DNA from: Promethearchaeota archaeon
GTDB lineage: Archaea > Asgardarchaeota > Lokiarchaeia > Sigynarchaeales > SOKP01
Assembly (NCBI GenBank): GCA_030668025.1
Contig: DAOUUT010000090.1
Coordinates: 1-12,732, forward strand
DNA: 12,732 nt
Reading direction: 5' to 3'
In this document: positions 1-7,005 of the stretch, piece by piece
How the letters are laid out: each line of letters starts with the position of its first letter
Position numbering within the stretch: the stretch's first letter is position 1
Notes under the pieces: generated by a model
The model's database searches: none
Told to the model about the DNA's origin: nothing
Seen by the model: only the letters and a program-made list of their open reading frames with translations
Translations under genes and position numbers: made by a program

Positions 1-283
1 TTCCTAAGGAGTTAAAAATACCTCCCAACATGTCTTTTGAAATTTTTATTTTGAATGTATCGTCAGTGAAAATAATTTGTGAATTATCTGAAGACATTCC
101 TTTTGTATCTTCAAAAACCTCAACAACAATTAATTCCTTATCTATTTTTACTACTTGGCCAAGTCGATTATCTTGTCCTTCTGTATGGATTTCAACAATC
201 TCTCCGTATTGCACGTTATGTTTATTTTCTATAAACAACAAAGGTCCTACTATTTGTTTAATATTAGTATAGCTTACACTCAT
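1..283 (-). CDS. atpB: A-type ATP synthase subunit B, N-terminal part (runs off the left edge)
   Basis: This is the non-catalytic nucleotide-binding subunit of the A1 headpiece, which alternates with subunit A in the hexamer. Only the first 94 codons are in the window, with no stop before the edge. The translation opens MSVSYTNIKQIVGPLLFIE and continues through a beta-barrel-like stretch (QYGEIVEIHTEGQDNRLGQVV) to KDMLGGIFNSLG. This matches the conserved N-terminal barrel of V/A-type B subunits, where a G.FN..G.P motif precedes the nucleotide-binding domain. The ATG at 283-281 is preceded on the minus strand by GAAAGGAAA, a plausible ribosome binding site. The gene lies 65 nt downstream of atpA, the usual A-B order. 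The P-loop-like region and the C-terminal helical domain are outside the window, so integrity cannot be judged. Family assignment is from remembered consensus and gene order. Confidence 0.93.
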   Translation of the reverse strand, partial: MSVSYTNIKQIVGPLLFIENKHNVQYGEIVEIHTEGQDNRLGQVVKIDKELIVVEVFEDTKGMSSDNSQIIFTDDTFKIKISKDMLGGIFNSLG

Positions 284-348
284 TTTCCTTTCATCATGTT
301 ATAAGATATTTTTAATTTTTCTTTTAATTTTTTTTTTATAAATAAAGC

Positions 349-2190
349 TCATCTCTTCTCTAATGCACCGTATCTTAATTTTAATGAATTTATTTCGTTT
401 AATAATTTTTCTTTTAATTTCTCAATTTTATAAAATTCATTATTTTGAACGGAATTGCTAATTCTCAATATTTCATTTATAATTGGAAGATCTTTAATCT
501 CTTCAACTATTATTCCTTGATTTAAAAGTTCTTTAGCTTCTTTATATAATAAAAGAATCAATTTTATTTGCCCCATTAATTTTTTAAAATCTGTATAATT
601 ATCTATATTATCAAAAGCATTTTGAATCAAGAAACCTTCTCTTATTAATTTAGCACAAAAAAGGATTAGCTGCTGATCTTCTGGTAAATTCTCTTCCCCG
701 ATTAATTGAGTTATATTTTTTAAATCATTTTCTATGGATAAAATTTCATTAACCTGATTTCGACAATCAAACCAATCGAGATTTAACTCTGACCAGTGGA
801 TATCTCTTTTATGCCACCAATCAGAAATATATTCGGGATAATTTGAGTAGGAATCAAGCCAATTTAAAGCAGGGTAATGTTTTGCGTATGCAAGTCTCGC
901 ATCTAAGGCCCAAAAAGCTTGAACAAAACGTTTGGTAGTTGCTGTAACGGGTTCACTAAAGTCTCCTGAAGGGGGTGAAACAGAACCGATGATCGTTAAA
1001 GACCCGATGCGTTCTTTATTCGAAATATTTCTTCCTAAGGGGTAAACAACACCGGCCCTTTCGTAGAAACTTGATAGTTTTGAGGGTAAATATGCGGGAT
1101 AACCTTCTTCAGCGGGCATTTCTTCAAGTAAGCCTGAAATTTCTCTTAACGATTCAGCCCATCTTGAAGTACTATCTGCCATAAGCGCTACATTATATCC
1201 CATATCTCTATAATATTCGGCTATTGTAATCCCCGAAAAAATACTTGCTTCACGAGCAGATACGGGCATATTTGATGTGTTTGCAATTATTACAACCCTC
1301 TCTAACAACGGACGATTAGTTTTGGGATCAATGATCTTGGAAAATTCTTTTAAAGTATCAGCTATCTCGTTTCCTCGTTCTCCACAACCTATAAAAACAA
1401 TTATATCTGCATCGCACCATTTAGCTAATGATTGTTGAATTACAGTTTTACCCGTTCCAAACCCTCCTGGAACTGCAACTGTGCCTCCTTTAGCTATTGG
1501 AAATAGGATATCAATGATACGTGTCCCTGTAATTAATGGTTCAAAGGGACTGATCTTTTTTTTAAACGGTCTGCTTTTTGTAACTGACCATTTTTGGATC
1601 ATATTAAATGATTTTTCTTCAGATTTATTTTTTAATCTATAAATTTCATCAATAATTAAATAATCTCCTTCTTCTACAATATAAGTTAAAATTCCAGAAA
1701 CCATAGGAGGTGCTAATATATAATGTTTTATTGAGGGTGTTTCTTGAACCACTCCAATTATATCGCCCCCGTTAATGGTAATATCGGGTTCCATTAAAGG
1801 TAAAAAATGCCATTTCTTTGTCCTTGATAATGAGGGCAATTCTACACCTCTCTCTAAGAAACTTGCGTTTTCAAATTGTTCTAATATTTTTTCCAAAGGT
1901 CTTTGAATCCCATCGAAAATACTAGATAATAAGCCAGGACCTAATTCCATGGATAAAGGTTCTCCCAAATTAATAATTTCTTCGTTTAATCTTATATTAT
2001 TAGTATTTTCGTAACACTGAACAATTGTTTTATTCGAATATATTTGAATAACTTCTCCCAATATATTATGAGTAGTAATCTTAACTAAATCGTGAAGTCT
2101 AATATTCTTTTCTATCCCTTTGACCTCAATTAATGAACCATTAATAGCAGAAATGTATCCGGTTTGGTTATCTTTTTGGGAGTCACTCAT
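349..2190 (-). CDS. atpA: A-type ATP synthase catalytic subunit A
   Basis: This is the catalytic subunit of the A1 head, which binds and hydrolyses or makes ATP. At 613 aa it is near the usual 580-600 aa with a modest excess. Visible in order: an N-terminal barrel (about 10-75); the SMELGPGLLSSIFDGIQRPL block (80-99) that leads into the A-specific bulge domain (about 115-205); the P-loop GGFGTGKT (242-249); the GERGNE motif with the catalytic Glu (271); a Walker B strand ending at Asp339; SRWAESLREISG (342-353) and EEMPAEEGYPAYLPSKL (356-372); and a C-terminal helical domain. The P-loop differs from the archaeal consensus GPFGSGKT at two positions (Pro to Gly, Ser to Thr), while Lys248 and Thr249 are intact. 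The ATG lies inside the end of atpE in the string ATGAGTGA, an 8-nt overlap that suggests translational coupling. The stop is TGA at 351-349. Identification is very secure; the synthase or pump direction in vivo is unknown. Confidence 0.98.
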   Translation of the reverse strand: MSDSQKDNQTGYISAINGSLIEVKGIEKNIRLHDLVKITTHNILGEVIQIYSNKTIVQCYENTNNIRLNEEIINLGEPLSMELGPGLLSSIFDGIQRPLEKILEQFENASFLERGVELPSLSRTKKWHFLPLMEPDITINGGDIIGVVQETPSIKHYILAPPMVSGILTYIVEEGDYLIIDEIYRLKNKSEEKSFNMIQKWSVTKSRPFKKKISPFEPLITGTRIIDILFPIAKGGTVAVPGGFGTGKTVIQQSLAKWCDADIIVFIGCGERGNEIADTLKEFSKIIDPKTNRPLLERVVIIANTSNMPVSAREASIFSGITIAEYYRDMGYNVALMADSTSRWAESLREISGLLEEMPAEEGYPAYLPSKLSSFYERAGVVYPLGRNISNKERIGSLTIIGSVSPPSGDFSEPVTATTKRFVQAFWALDARLAYAKHYPALNWLDSYSNYPEYISDWWHKRDIHWSELNLDWFDCRNQVNEILSIENDLKNITQLIGEENLPEDQQLILFCAKLIREGFLIQNAFDNIDNYTDFKKLMGQIKLILLLYKEAKELLNQGIIVEEIKDLPIINEILRISNSVQNNEFYKIEKLKEKLLNEINSLKLRYGALEKR

Positions 2191-2908
2191 AATTTCTTAA
2201 ATATTCTTCTATATCGTTTTTTTTCAATTGAATAAATTTCACTAAACTATCATCCAATTCCTTATAATTTAAATCAGAAATTAGTTTAGAAAATTCTATT
2301 TCGATATCAACAGAATTTTTATTTATTAGCGTTTCTATTGTGTAATCGTAAGATATTAGGATATTTGTTAGATTAACTTTAAATCCACCAACAAACTCCT
2401 TAGAATCTTGCTTGATAATAACTGAATTTTTAAAGTTCTTTTTAATTTTATTAAGATCTTTGTTAAAATAATTGTAATCCTTAGAATTTAAAAATATAAT
2501 AATATCCCCTTTGTTATCTATGTCATTTCTTATATTATAAATAAATTCTAACAAAAACTCAATATAACCCGAATAATTATTATTAATTTTTTCTTTTATT
2601 CGTTCATGAAGATTGATTTTTAAATCATTTAACAATTCATTCTTTAAACTTAATATTTTCTCTTTTGATTTTAAAAGAGCAGATGTTAAATAACTATTAA
2701 AAAATTGTGTATATGTTTCGATAAAAGTGGTTTTGATCCCTGAAGAACCCTCGGATTTTTTCTTTAAATATTCTTTTCTAATTTCAGCTTTTTGAAATAA
2801 TGATTTCCTGTTAATTTCTTTGATTTCTTGTTGAGCTTTATCAATCATGAACAATCCTAAAGCTCCAACATTCTTTTTTAAATCTGGCTCTTCTGAAATA
2901 TTACTCAC
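2183..2908 (-). CDS. atpE: A-type ATP synthase subunit E (peripheral stalk)
   Basis: Subunit E forms the peripheral stalk with the small coiled-coil subunit and caps the A/B head. The 241-aa product is longer than the roughly 190-200 aa typical for archaeal E. It has a charged, helical N-terminal half (about 20-110, likely coiled coil). A C-terminal alpha/beta domain follows with the characteristic EFVGGFKVNLTNILISYDYT stretch (171-190) and a helix beginning IETLI, corresponding to the family's GG-strand then DNTLE-type motif. Extra length appears at the N-terminus (MSNISEEPDLKKNVGALGLF) and after the core (about 212-241). The start is GTG (2908-2906), overlapping the atpF stop as GTGA. No ATG nearby gives a better overlap, so I keep GTG. 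The end overlaps atpA by 8 nt. Position between F and A and the domain pattern support the call; sequence divergence is high. Confidence 0.88.
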   Translation of the reverse strand: MSNISEEPDLKKNVGALGLFMIDKAQQEIKEINRKSLFQKAEIRKEYLKKKSEGSSGIKTTFIETYTQFFNSYLTSALLKSKEKILSLKNELLNDLKINLHERIKEKINNNYSGYIEFLLEFIYNIRNDIDNKGDIIIFLNSKDYNYFNKDLNKIKKNFKNSVIIKQDSKEFVGGFKVNLTNILISYDYTIETLINKNSVDIEIEFSKLISDLNYKELDDSLVKFIQLKKNDIEEYLRNYE

Positions 2909-3234
2909 CCTTTTAAACTTAAAATTTTTCCAATGGATTCATAAATCTTATTTAGGAAAAGATCTTTAGGTATGACTTCTAAGTTAAAAATTTCTGGGAG
3001 ATAAAAAATAAACGGTTTTCTTCTGTTTAACTTAAAGTTAACCAAGAAATCTTCAATATCACTAGGCAATTTTAATGAGATAATTATCATATTAATTGAA
3101 GGCTTGTTTATTAAATTGTTAAATTCTTTTTGAAAGTCATCATTATCCTTAATAACAGTTCCCTCTATCCCTAATAAACCTAACATTGAAACAATATAAT
3201 CATAGCCTAATACATGTATTTTTTGTTCAGACAC
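2905..3234 (-). CDS. atpF: A-type ATP synthase subunit F
   Basis: Subunit F is the small Rossmann-like protein that binds the central stalk (with D) and couples rotation to the A3B3 head. The 109-aa length is typical. The protein alternates strands and helices: KIHVLGYDYIVSMLGLLGIEGTVI (5-28) corresponds to the family's opening strand plus G(F/L)xLxGI helix; NMIIISLKLPSDIEDFL (48-64) is the second strand-helix unit; and RKPFIFYLPEI (72-82) matches the conserved P-x-hydrophobic-x-x-x-P strand. A short C-terminal helix follows. The start is GTG at 3234-3232, overlapping the TAG stop of the upstream stalk gene by one base (TAGTG). The end overlaps the atpE GTG start by 4 nt. Context between a stalk gene and atpE agrees. 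Divergent in sequence, but fold pattern, length and operon position are consistent. Confidence 0.87.
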   Translation of the reverse strand: MSEQKIHVLGYDYIVSMLGLLGIEGTVIKDNDDFQKEFNNLINKPSINMIIISLKLPSDIEDFLVNFKLNRRKPFIFYLPEIFNLEVIPKDLFLNKIYESIGKILSLKG

Positions 3235-3545
3235 TAAAAATCATATCCTAATTTTTCTAAACTTATTTCTATTAATTTATTCTTATTATTTTGATAAGTA
3301 GCTTTTATTTTTTTAATCTCTTCATTATCTTTTTTTTCATAATTTTCTAAATAACCTTTAACTTCTTTTGAAAAGCCTTTTAAAACCAAATCAAAAGATT
3401 CCTGCTCCTTTTTAAGTATTGTCTCCACATCTTTTTTTTCACTATCAATTAAAGATTGAATTTCAGTAAAACTCTCTTCTTTTGCCTTATTAATTAAAGT
3501 TTCGTAAACCTTTTCGATATCACTTAGCATTTTAAATAATTCCAT
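3234..3545 (-). CDS. Small coiled-coil A-type ATPase peripheral stalk subunit (H/G-like)
   Basis: This is a 103-aa, almost wholly helical and charged protein (Glu, Lys and Asp throughout, essentially no Pro or Gly runs). It reads as one long amphipathic coiled coil from about residue 8 to 95 (SDIEKVYETLINKAKEE, then SLIDSEKKDVETILKKEQE). Archaeal A-ATPase operons encode such a protein (AhaH/AtpH), which pairs with subunit E to make the peripheral stalks, and this gene sits in that operon between atpC and atpF. In many archaea this gene comes first in the operon, so its place here is a variant. The ATG at 3545-3543 gives MELFKMLSDIEK; Met6 is an alternative start. The TAG stop overlaps the GTG start of atpF by one base. 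Function rests on context and coiled-coil character, since such sequences carry little family signal. Confidence 0.75.
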   Translation of the reverse strand: MELFKMLSDIEKVYETLINKAKEESFTEIQSLIDSEKKDVETILKKEQESFDLVLKGFSKEVKGYLENYEKKDNEEIKKIKATYQNNKNKLIEISLEKLGYDF

Positions 3546-3589
3546 ATGTTAGCATCCATTATCTGTTTTTTTTGATGAAAAAAGTTTAT

Positions 3590-4642
3590 TTAATTTAGTA
3601 ATTTTAATGAATCAAATTTTTTATTAATGATTTTAACTACTTGTGGTAAAATTTCTAATTTTATTTCTTTTTCTTTCTTTATAATTAATTCTAAAATCCT
3701 GAAAATAGTCAAGGATTCTATATCGTTAATCTCAAGCCTAGATTTTGTAAAGTAATAATTCTTATACAATCTCTCAAGCGCCCATATGGGATGCTCTAAT
3801 TCTAATATGTCGAACTTGTACTTTAATTCGTGAATTGTTCCTAAATAATCGTTAATTTTTGAAAAAAAATCATTTAAGGTTTCTTGATTTAGAAGATTTT
3901 CAATATGATCCGTTTTTAAAAAGTGGTTGTTATTAATAATAAATTGAGTTAATAATTTTTTATCAATTTTGTTTATTATACCGCGATAGATTGTGTTGAT
4001 ATTATATATCTCTGTATTAAGGGAATTAAATAAAGAGATCATATTTTTTTCTTTTTTATCTAATATTCTTTCTCGTTTTAATAAATTTTCATAATATAAT
4101 TGATCCAAGAACGCTTCAAGAACAAAAATTTCATTATAGTTCTTAAAATAAAGAAATCCCTCTCTTATTACCTTACTATATTTTGTTGGTTTCATGTGTA
4201 ATTGAACTTCTTCTAAAGTTTTAACTTCGATAATTTTTTTTATAAAATCTGTGTTTTCTAAATATTCTTCTATTAGAAAATTGACATTTTTTGATATTTC
4301 TTCATTGCTCAATCCAATAATCATGCCTAAGATAATTTGCTTGATATTCATTATTTCGTATTTAACTAAAAAATCTTTCAAGAAGCGCCTCATATTTAAT
4401 GGAGAAATGGAAATTAAATCCCCTATCAGTTTAAAAAAGAAATGGAATAGTGCTTTCTCAATTTCTTCGATAGTATCTTCTTTAATATTTAAATCCGGAT
4501 AAAAAGATTCGATAAAGTTAATAAAACCTTCAATCTCATTAATATCCTTTAACTTTTCTAAAGTGTTATCATCGATGATTAACTGTTTAAGAGAACCTAT
4601 CTTTATAAAGGTGTAAACATAAGATGGCACGGGGATCATCAT
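3590..4642 (-). CDS. atpC: A-type ATP synthase subunit C (V-type subunit d homolog)
   Basis: Subunit C is the funnel-shaped helical connector between the central stalk and the membrane c ring (AC39/d family). The 350 aa match the usual length of about 340-360. It is nearly all alpha-helical, with three repeated helical lobes. Recognisable family features are the N-terminal SYVYTFIKIGSLKQLI (aromatic Y..(T/A)..(K/R)...L pattern) and LKDFLVKYEIMNIKQIILGM (88-107), matching the conserved f...yd..Nlk.ilr motif. The C-terminus repeats LEHPIWALERLYKNYYF-type helices. No membrane segments are seen. The start is the first of two adjacent ATGs (4642-4640; the second is 4639-4637). GGTG, complementary to the archaeal anti-SD, lies 8 nt upstream (4654-4651). 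It follows atpK after 52 nt and precedes the coiled-coil stalk gene after 44 nt. Secure by motif, length and position. Confidence 0.9.
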   Translation of the reverse strand: MMIPVPSYVYTFIKIGSLKQLIIDDNTLEKLKDINEIEGFINFIESFYPDLNIKEDTIEEIEKALFHFFFKLIGDLISISPLNMRRFLKDFLVKYEIMNIKQIILGMIIGLSNEEISKNVNFLIEEYLENTDFIKKIIEVKTLEEVQLHMKPTKYSKVIREGFLYFKNYNEIFVLEAFLDQLYYENLLKRERILDKKEKNMISLFNSLNTEIYNINTIYRGIINKIDKKLLTQFIINNNHFLKTDHIENLLNQETLNDFFSKINDYLGTIHELKYKFDILELEHPIWALERLYKNYYFTKSRLEINDIESLTIFRILELIIKKEKEIKLEILPQVVKIINKKFDSLKLLN

Positions 4643-4674
4643 TTGGGGAACACCGATAAGAAATATATACTATA

Positions 4675-4690
4675 TTTTTTTTAAAAAAAA
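4675..4690 (-). terminator. T8A8 palindrome after atpK: possible partial terminator
   Basis: Immediately after the atpK TAA stop, the minus-strand transcript reads through eight T, then eight A, a perfect self-complementary run. Archaeal RNA polymerase can terminate at U-tracts, so partial termination here would raise atpK relative to the downstream single-copy stalk genes. This is inference from position; the region is AT-rich and the tract could simply be compositional. Confidence 0.3.
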
Positions 4691-4694
4691 TAAT

Positions 4695-5075
4695 TTAGGG
4701 AGGGGAAGGAATTTTTGTCCATAATAAAATTCCAATAATTAAGCCATATATTGCTAAAGCTTCTCCTAAAGCTACTATTAAAAATGCTTTAAAAAAATAC
4801 TCTTCCCTCTCCGTCAATGCGGCTATAGCAGAAGTTCCCATAGTTTTTAGAGCCATACCACTCCCTAATACGGCTGCACCAACAGCTATCGCTGAAGCAA
4901 TCCCTAATAGCCCTGCCGTTGAAGATTGGTAGTAGTCTAGTGTTTCAGATGGAGGTACCTGGGCGACCGTTAAAGTAATTAAGCCATTTACGGAAAAAAA
5001 TACCACTAAAATTAAAAATATTTGATATATTGCCAGTAATAAATAAAATTTTTGTTTGCCTTTCAAATCTTTCAC
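4695..5075 (-). CDS. atpK: A-type ATP synthase proteolipid subunit K (c ring)
   Basis: This 126-aa proteolipid forms the rotating ring of the membrane Ao sector. There is a hydrophobic segment at 11-38 (YLLLAIYQIFLILVVFFSVN...TLTVA), likely a cleavable signal peptide or an extra membrane helix. A c-subunit hairpin follows: helix A about 53-77 (GLLGIASAIAVGAAVLGSGMAL), a polar loop with TEREEYF (88-94), and helix B about 96-119. Helix B contains the ion-binding carboxylate Glu105 in ALGEALAIYGLI. The usual LPE(T/S) around this Glu is LGEA here, so the small polar neighbour often linked to Na+ ligation is absent. That leans towards H+ but is not proof. The start is GTG (5075-5073). Just upstream lies a 14-bp tandem duplication. 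The DUF47 gene ends 144 nt upstream, so atpK probably has its own promoter or leader, although I cannot identify a convincing TATA box. Confidence 0.95.
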   Translation of the reverse strand: MKDLKGKQKFYLLLAIYQIFLILVVFFSVNGLITLTVAQVPPSETLDYYQSSTAGLLGIASAIAVGAAVLGSGMALKTMGTSAIAALTEREEYFFKAFLIVALGEALAIYGLIIGILLWTKIPSPP

Positions 5076-5076
5076 T

Positions 5077-5104
5077 TTTAGTTATTAATTTTTAGTTATT
5101 AATT
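5077..5104 (-). repeat. Tandem duplication of a 14-bp unit before the atpK start
   Basis: The plus strand shows TTTAGTTATTAATT twice, exactly head to tail (5077-5090 and 5091-5104), one base from the GTG start of atpK. The core AGTTATTAATT also occurs at 12509-12519, directly before the start of the 421-aa gene. It may be a leader or regulatory motif or simple slippage in AT-rich DNA. Confidence 0.6.
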
Positions 5105-5219
5105 GGGAGTAATATTGATTACCTAAAAATTTAACTTATTTAATTTGTTAGTTTGTGATTAAAGTTAGGAATAGGGATGAAGAATGGAAAATTAAAGAAA
5201 TGAAGTTTTTATTAGTTAA

Positions 5220-5864
5220 TTAACTATAGATTAAAACTCTCATAAGATCTGCGATATCGTGGATGCGATCTGCTAACTGCTCTAGTAGCACAATACTATC
5301 CCTAATACGTAGTAAAATTCTTATGTCTTCAACATTAGAATATAAAAACTCAAGAAATTGCCTGTAAGTTCTATCAATTTCAGATTCAAGTTCATGAATT
5401 GCAGTTGTGTTATCAAAGACTTTATCTTGATTGTCCCTTAAGTTTTTTATAGCTATTTTCAAGAGACCAGCCATTTCAATAATTTGGTTTATTAACTTAT
5501 GATATTTCTTCTTAATCTCATCTGCAATTTTACCAGTTAAGGGAATTTTTGTTAACATATCAACAAATTCGAGGGGGTAATTAATAACATTATCCATCTT
5601 CAACATTAGTGCTACATAATCTCCGAGATTAAAAGCTTCTGCTTCTGAAAAGTTCTGTATTAAGCGAATTTTTAGCTCGTCACCTTCTTCTTCTGACAAT
5701 TGCATTTTACTTTTCTTCTTTTCTAAGCTTTTTTTATTAGCCTCAAAGTCTCCTGCCCAGGTGGTGTAATACACACCCATATCGCTAATAATAGAGTAAA
5801 TAATCCGAACATGATCTATGAGTAAGGAAATTATTTCTTCTTTGATTTTCCTATTAGATGCCAT
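5220..5864 (-). CDS. DUF47 / PhoU-like family protein
   Basis: This is a cytoplasmic all-helical protein of the DUF47 (PhoU-related) family, about 214 aa, the usual size. Such proteins usually accompany Pit-type phosphate transporters or act in phosphate or metal homeostasis, and PhoU-fold proteins bind metal through (E/D)xxxD motifs. Several are visible (numbering from the GTG): E62-D66, E164-D168 in HELESEIDRTYRQFL (161-175), and E199-D203-D207 in LLEQLADRIHDIADLMR (197-213). The last two blocks are the most diagnostic of the family. No membrane segment is seen. An upstream GTG at 5876 is also possible. I prefer ATG 5864 because the GTGATT containing that GTG resembles a Shine-Dalgarno at the right distance. 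No Pit transporter gene is adjacent. Instead it is divergent from two VIT-like genes and upstream of the ATPase operon, so its partner is unknown. Confidence 0.88.
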   Translation of the reverse strand: MASNRKIKEEIISLLIDHVRIIYSIISDMGVYYTTWAGDFEANKKSLEKKKSKMQLSEEEGDELKIRLIQNFSEAEAFNLGDYVALMLKMDNVINYPLEFVDMLTKIPLTGKIADEIKKKYHKLINQIIEMAGLLKIAIKNLRDNQDKVFDNTTAIHELESEIDRTYRQFLEFLYSNVEDIRILLRIRDSIVLLEQLADRIHDIADLMRVLIYS

Positions 5865-5936
5865 TTTAAGAATCACTATATTTTTAATAATCTATGAATA
5901 TAATATGATTAGATAAATAAAAATCATGAGTTTTTA

Positions 5937-5953
5937 TTGAAATTTAATTTCAA
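5937..5953. promoter_or_regulatory. 17-bp palindrome, candidate operator in the divergent region
   Basis: TTGAAATTTAATTTCAA has perfect 7-bp arms and a 3-nt centre. It lies between the divergent DUF47 and first VIT-like genes, about 24 bp upstream of the VIT TATA box. Position and symmetry suit a dimeric regulator. With this base composition a chance palindrome is quite possible, and no cognate regulator is in the window. Confidence 0.35.
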
Positions 5954-5976
5954 AAAGATTAATAGCATCAAGTACT

Positions 5977-5984
5977 TATAAGGA
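5977..5984 (+). promoter_or_regulatory. TATA box (TATAAGGA) of the first VIT-like gene
   Basis: The string CTTATAAGGA matches the archaeal TATA element and is the only good candidate upstream of 6083. Transcription would start near 6005, leaving a leader of about 75-80 nt. The same TATAAGGA octamer occurs before three other gene starts in the window. Confidence 0.5.
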
Positions 5985-6082
5985 TTATAATAGATTTCAC
6001 CTTAAATTTAAAAAATATGTTATTTAACATAAGAGATTTATTGGTCGTATAAAATGTGAAAAAAGGTGCTTTTTAAAAAAAA

Positions 6083-6874
6083 ATGGGTTTAAAAGATTTA
6101 ATCAAGAAATGGCGTAAATATTCTGACCTGTCTAATTTAGGAATAATAGTTCGCCGTAAATTTTTTAATAACTGTTTTGACGGAGCTTTAACTTGTGCGG
6201 GAATAGTTAGCGGAAGTTTCATCATCTTTCTTGCAAATCCAGCTCAAACTTTAAGTTCGGCTATTATTATAATAACTGGTTTTTCCACTGCTTTAGCAAT
6301 TGGTATTAGTGGCTTATGGGGCGCGTTTCTCTCTGAAGAAGCCGAAAGAAAGAAAAAAATGATTGATCTAAAAAAAGAAATGGTAATTTTTGAAGAAGAA
6401 AAGGAAGAAAAATCGAAAATTAAAGAGAAAAAAGGCCGAAATAACGATGAGAAAGAAATCTTAGATGACCAAGAGATTCAAAAAGCAATGGTAACTCCTA
6501 TAAATTTAAATCATGATAATAACAAAAGATTTTTTTCTTTAAAGGGAAAACAAAAGAAAAAAAAAATAAAAAATAATAATTCAATAATTGAACAATCAGA
6601 AAGATTTGCCACTATTATTGCGTCTTTAGTCGATGGGGGCGCTCCTGTTTTAGGATCGATCCTTCCATTGATTCCGTTTTTCTTTGGAGATGTATTATCT
6701 ATATTTCATTTTTTAATTTCTTATGCCGTTTTGGTAGTTATATTGATTTATTTAGGTATATTTTTAGGAAAAATCTCTGGCGGAGGACACGCTAAGTATG
6801 CGATCCATTTAGTTACAGCGGGTGTTACGACATTACTTGTCTCTCTATTGCTACAATTAGTAATTCCTACTTAA
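6083..6874 (+). CDS. VIT1/CCC1-family membrane protein, paralog 1
   Basis: This 263-aa integral membrane protein belongs to the VIT1/CCC1 superfamily, whose studied members move Fe2+ or Mn2+ out of the cytosol. Segments: helix 1 about 28-51, with the family's DG motif (FFNNCFDGALTCAGIVSG, where Asp33 aligns with the substrate-path Asp); helix 2 about 57-83, ending SEEAERKKK; a long cytoplasmic region 84-172 very rich in Glu and Lys; helix 3 about 174-201 with SLVDGGAPVLGSILPLIPFFF; helix 4 about 204-229; helix 5 about 238-261. The charged region occupies the place of the metal-binding domain of plant and fungal VIT proteins, but its ligands cannot be assigned. The ATG follows a GGTG (6065-6068) by 14 nt, a long spacing. 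A paralog follows 131 nt downstream. The transported ion is unproven and archaeal members remain uncharacterised. Confidence 0.85.
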   Translation: MGLKDLIKKWRKYSDLSNLGIIVRRKFFNNCFDGALTCAGIVSGSFIIFLANPAQTLSSAIIIITGFSTALAIGISGLWGAFLSEEAERKKKMIDLKKEMVIFEEEKEEKSKIKEKKGRNNDEKEILDDQEIQKAMVTPINLNHDNNKRFFSLKGKQKKKKIKNNNSIIEQSERFATIIASLVDGGAPVLGSILPLIPFFFGDVLSIFHFLISYAVLVVILIYLGIFLGKISGGGHAKYAIHLVTAGVTTLLVSLLLQLVIPT

Positions 6875-6932
6875 TTTAGCCTTCAACTAAAATAAAACTG
6901 TAATGATTAGAAGATTTAATTTCGAAAAAAAC

Positions 6933-6963
6933 TTATAAAAAAAATATTAGTTAGATATAAGGA
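6933..6963 (+). promoter_or_regulatory. Candidate promoter of the second VIT-like gene
   Basis: A purine-rich, BRE-like GAAAAAAA is followed by TTATAAAA (6933-6940). A second element, TATAAGGA, lies at 6956-6963. The two are about 24 bp apart, so either the first is the TATA box with its start site at the second, or the second is the true TATA box with a start near 6985. Either places transcription upstream of the ATG at 7006, which suggests that the gene can be transcribed independently of its paralog. Confidence 0.45.
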
Positions 6964-7005
6964 CCATAAAAAAATTCTATTGAATCTTATCAAAGTTAGT
7001 ATAAA

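Noticed and set aside
30..272. Open frame on the plus strand opposite the atpB start
   Set aside because: It lies antisense to a clear atpB N-terminus and has no family features; a shadow of low-GC coding.
290..300. C-box-like ATGATGA before atpB as part of a C/D guide RNA
   Set aside because: No matching D box at a suitable distance in the intergenic space; better explained as the atpB leader and ribosome site region.
4251..4502. Open frame on the plus strand inside atpC
   Set aside because: Wholly antisense to a well-supported gene, with no start signal or recognisable protein.
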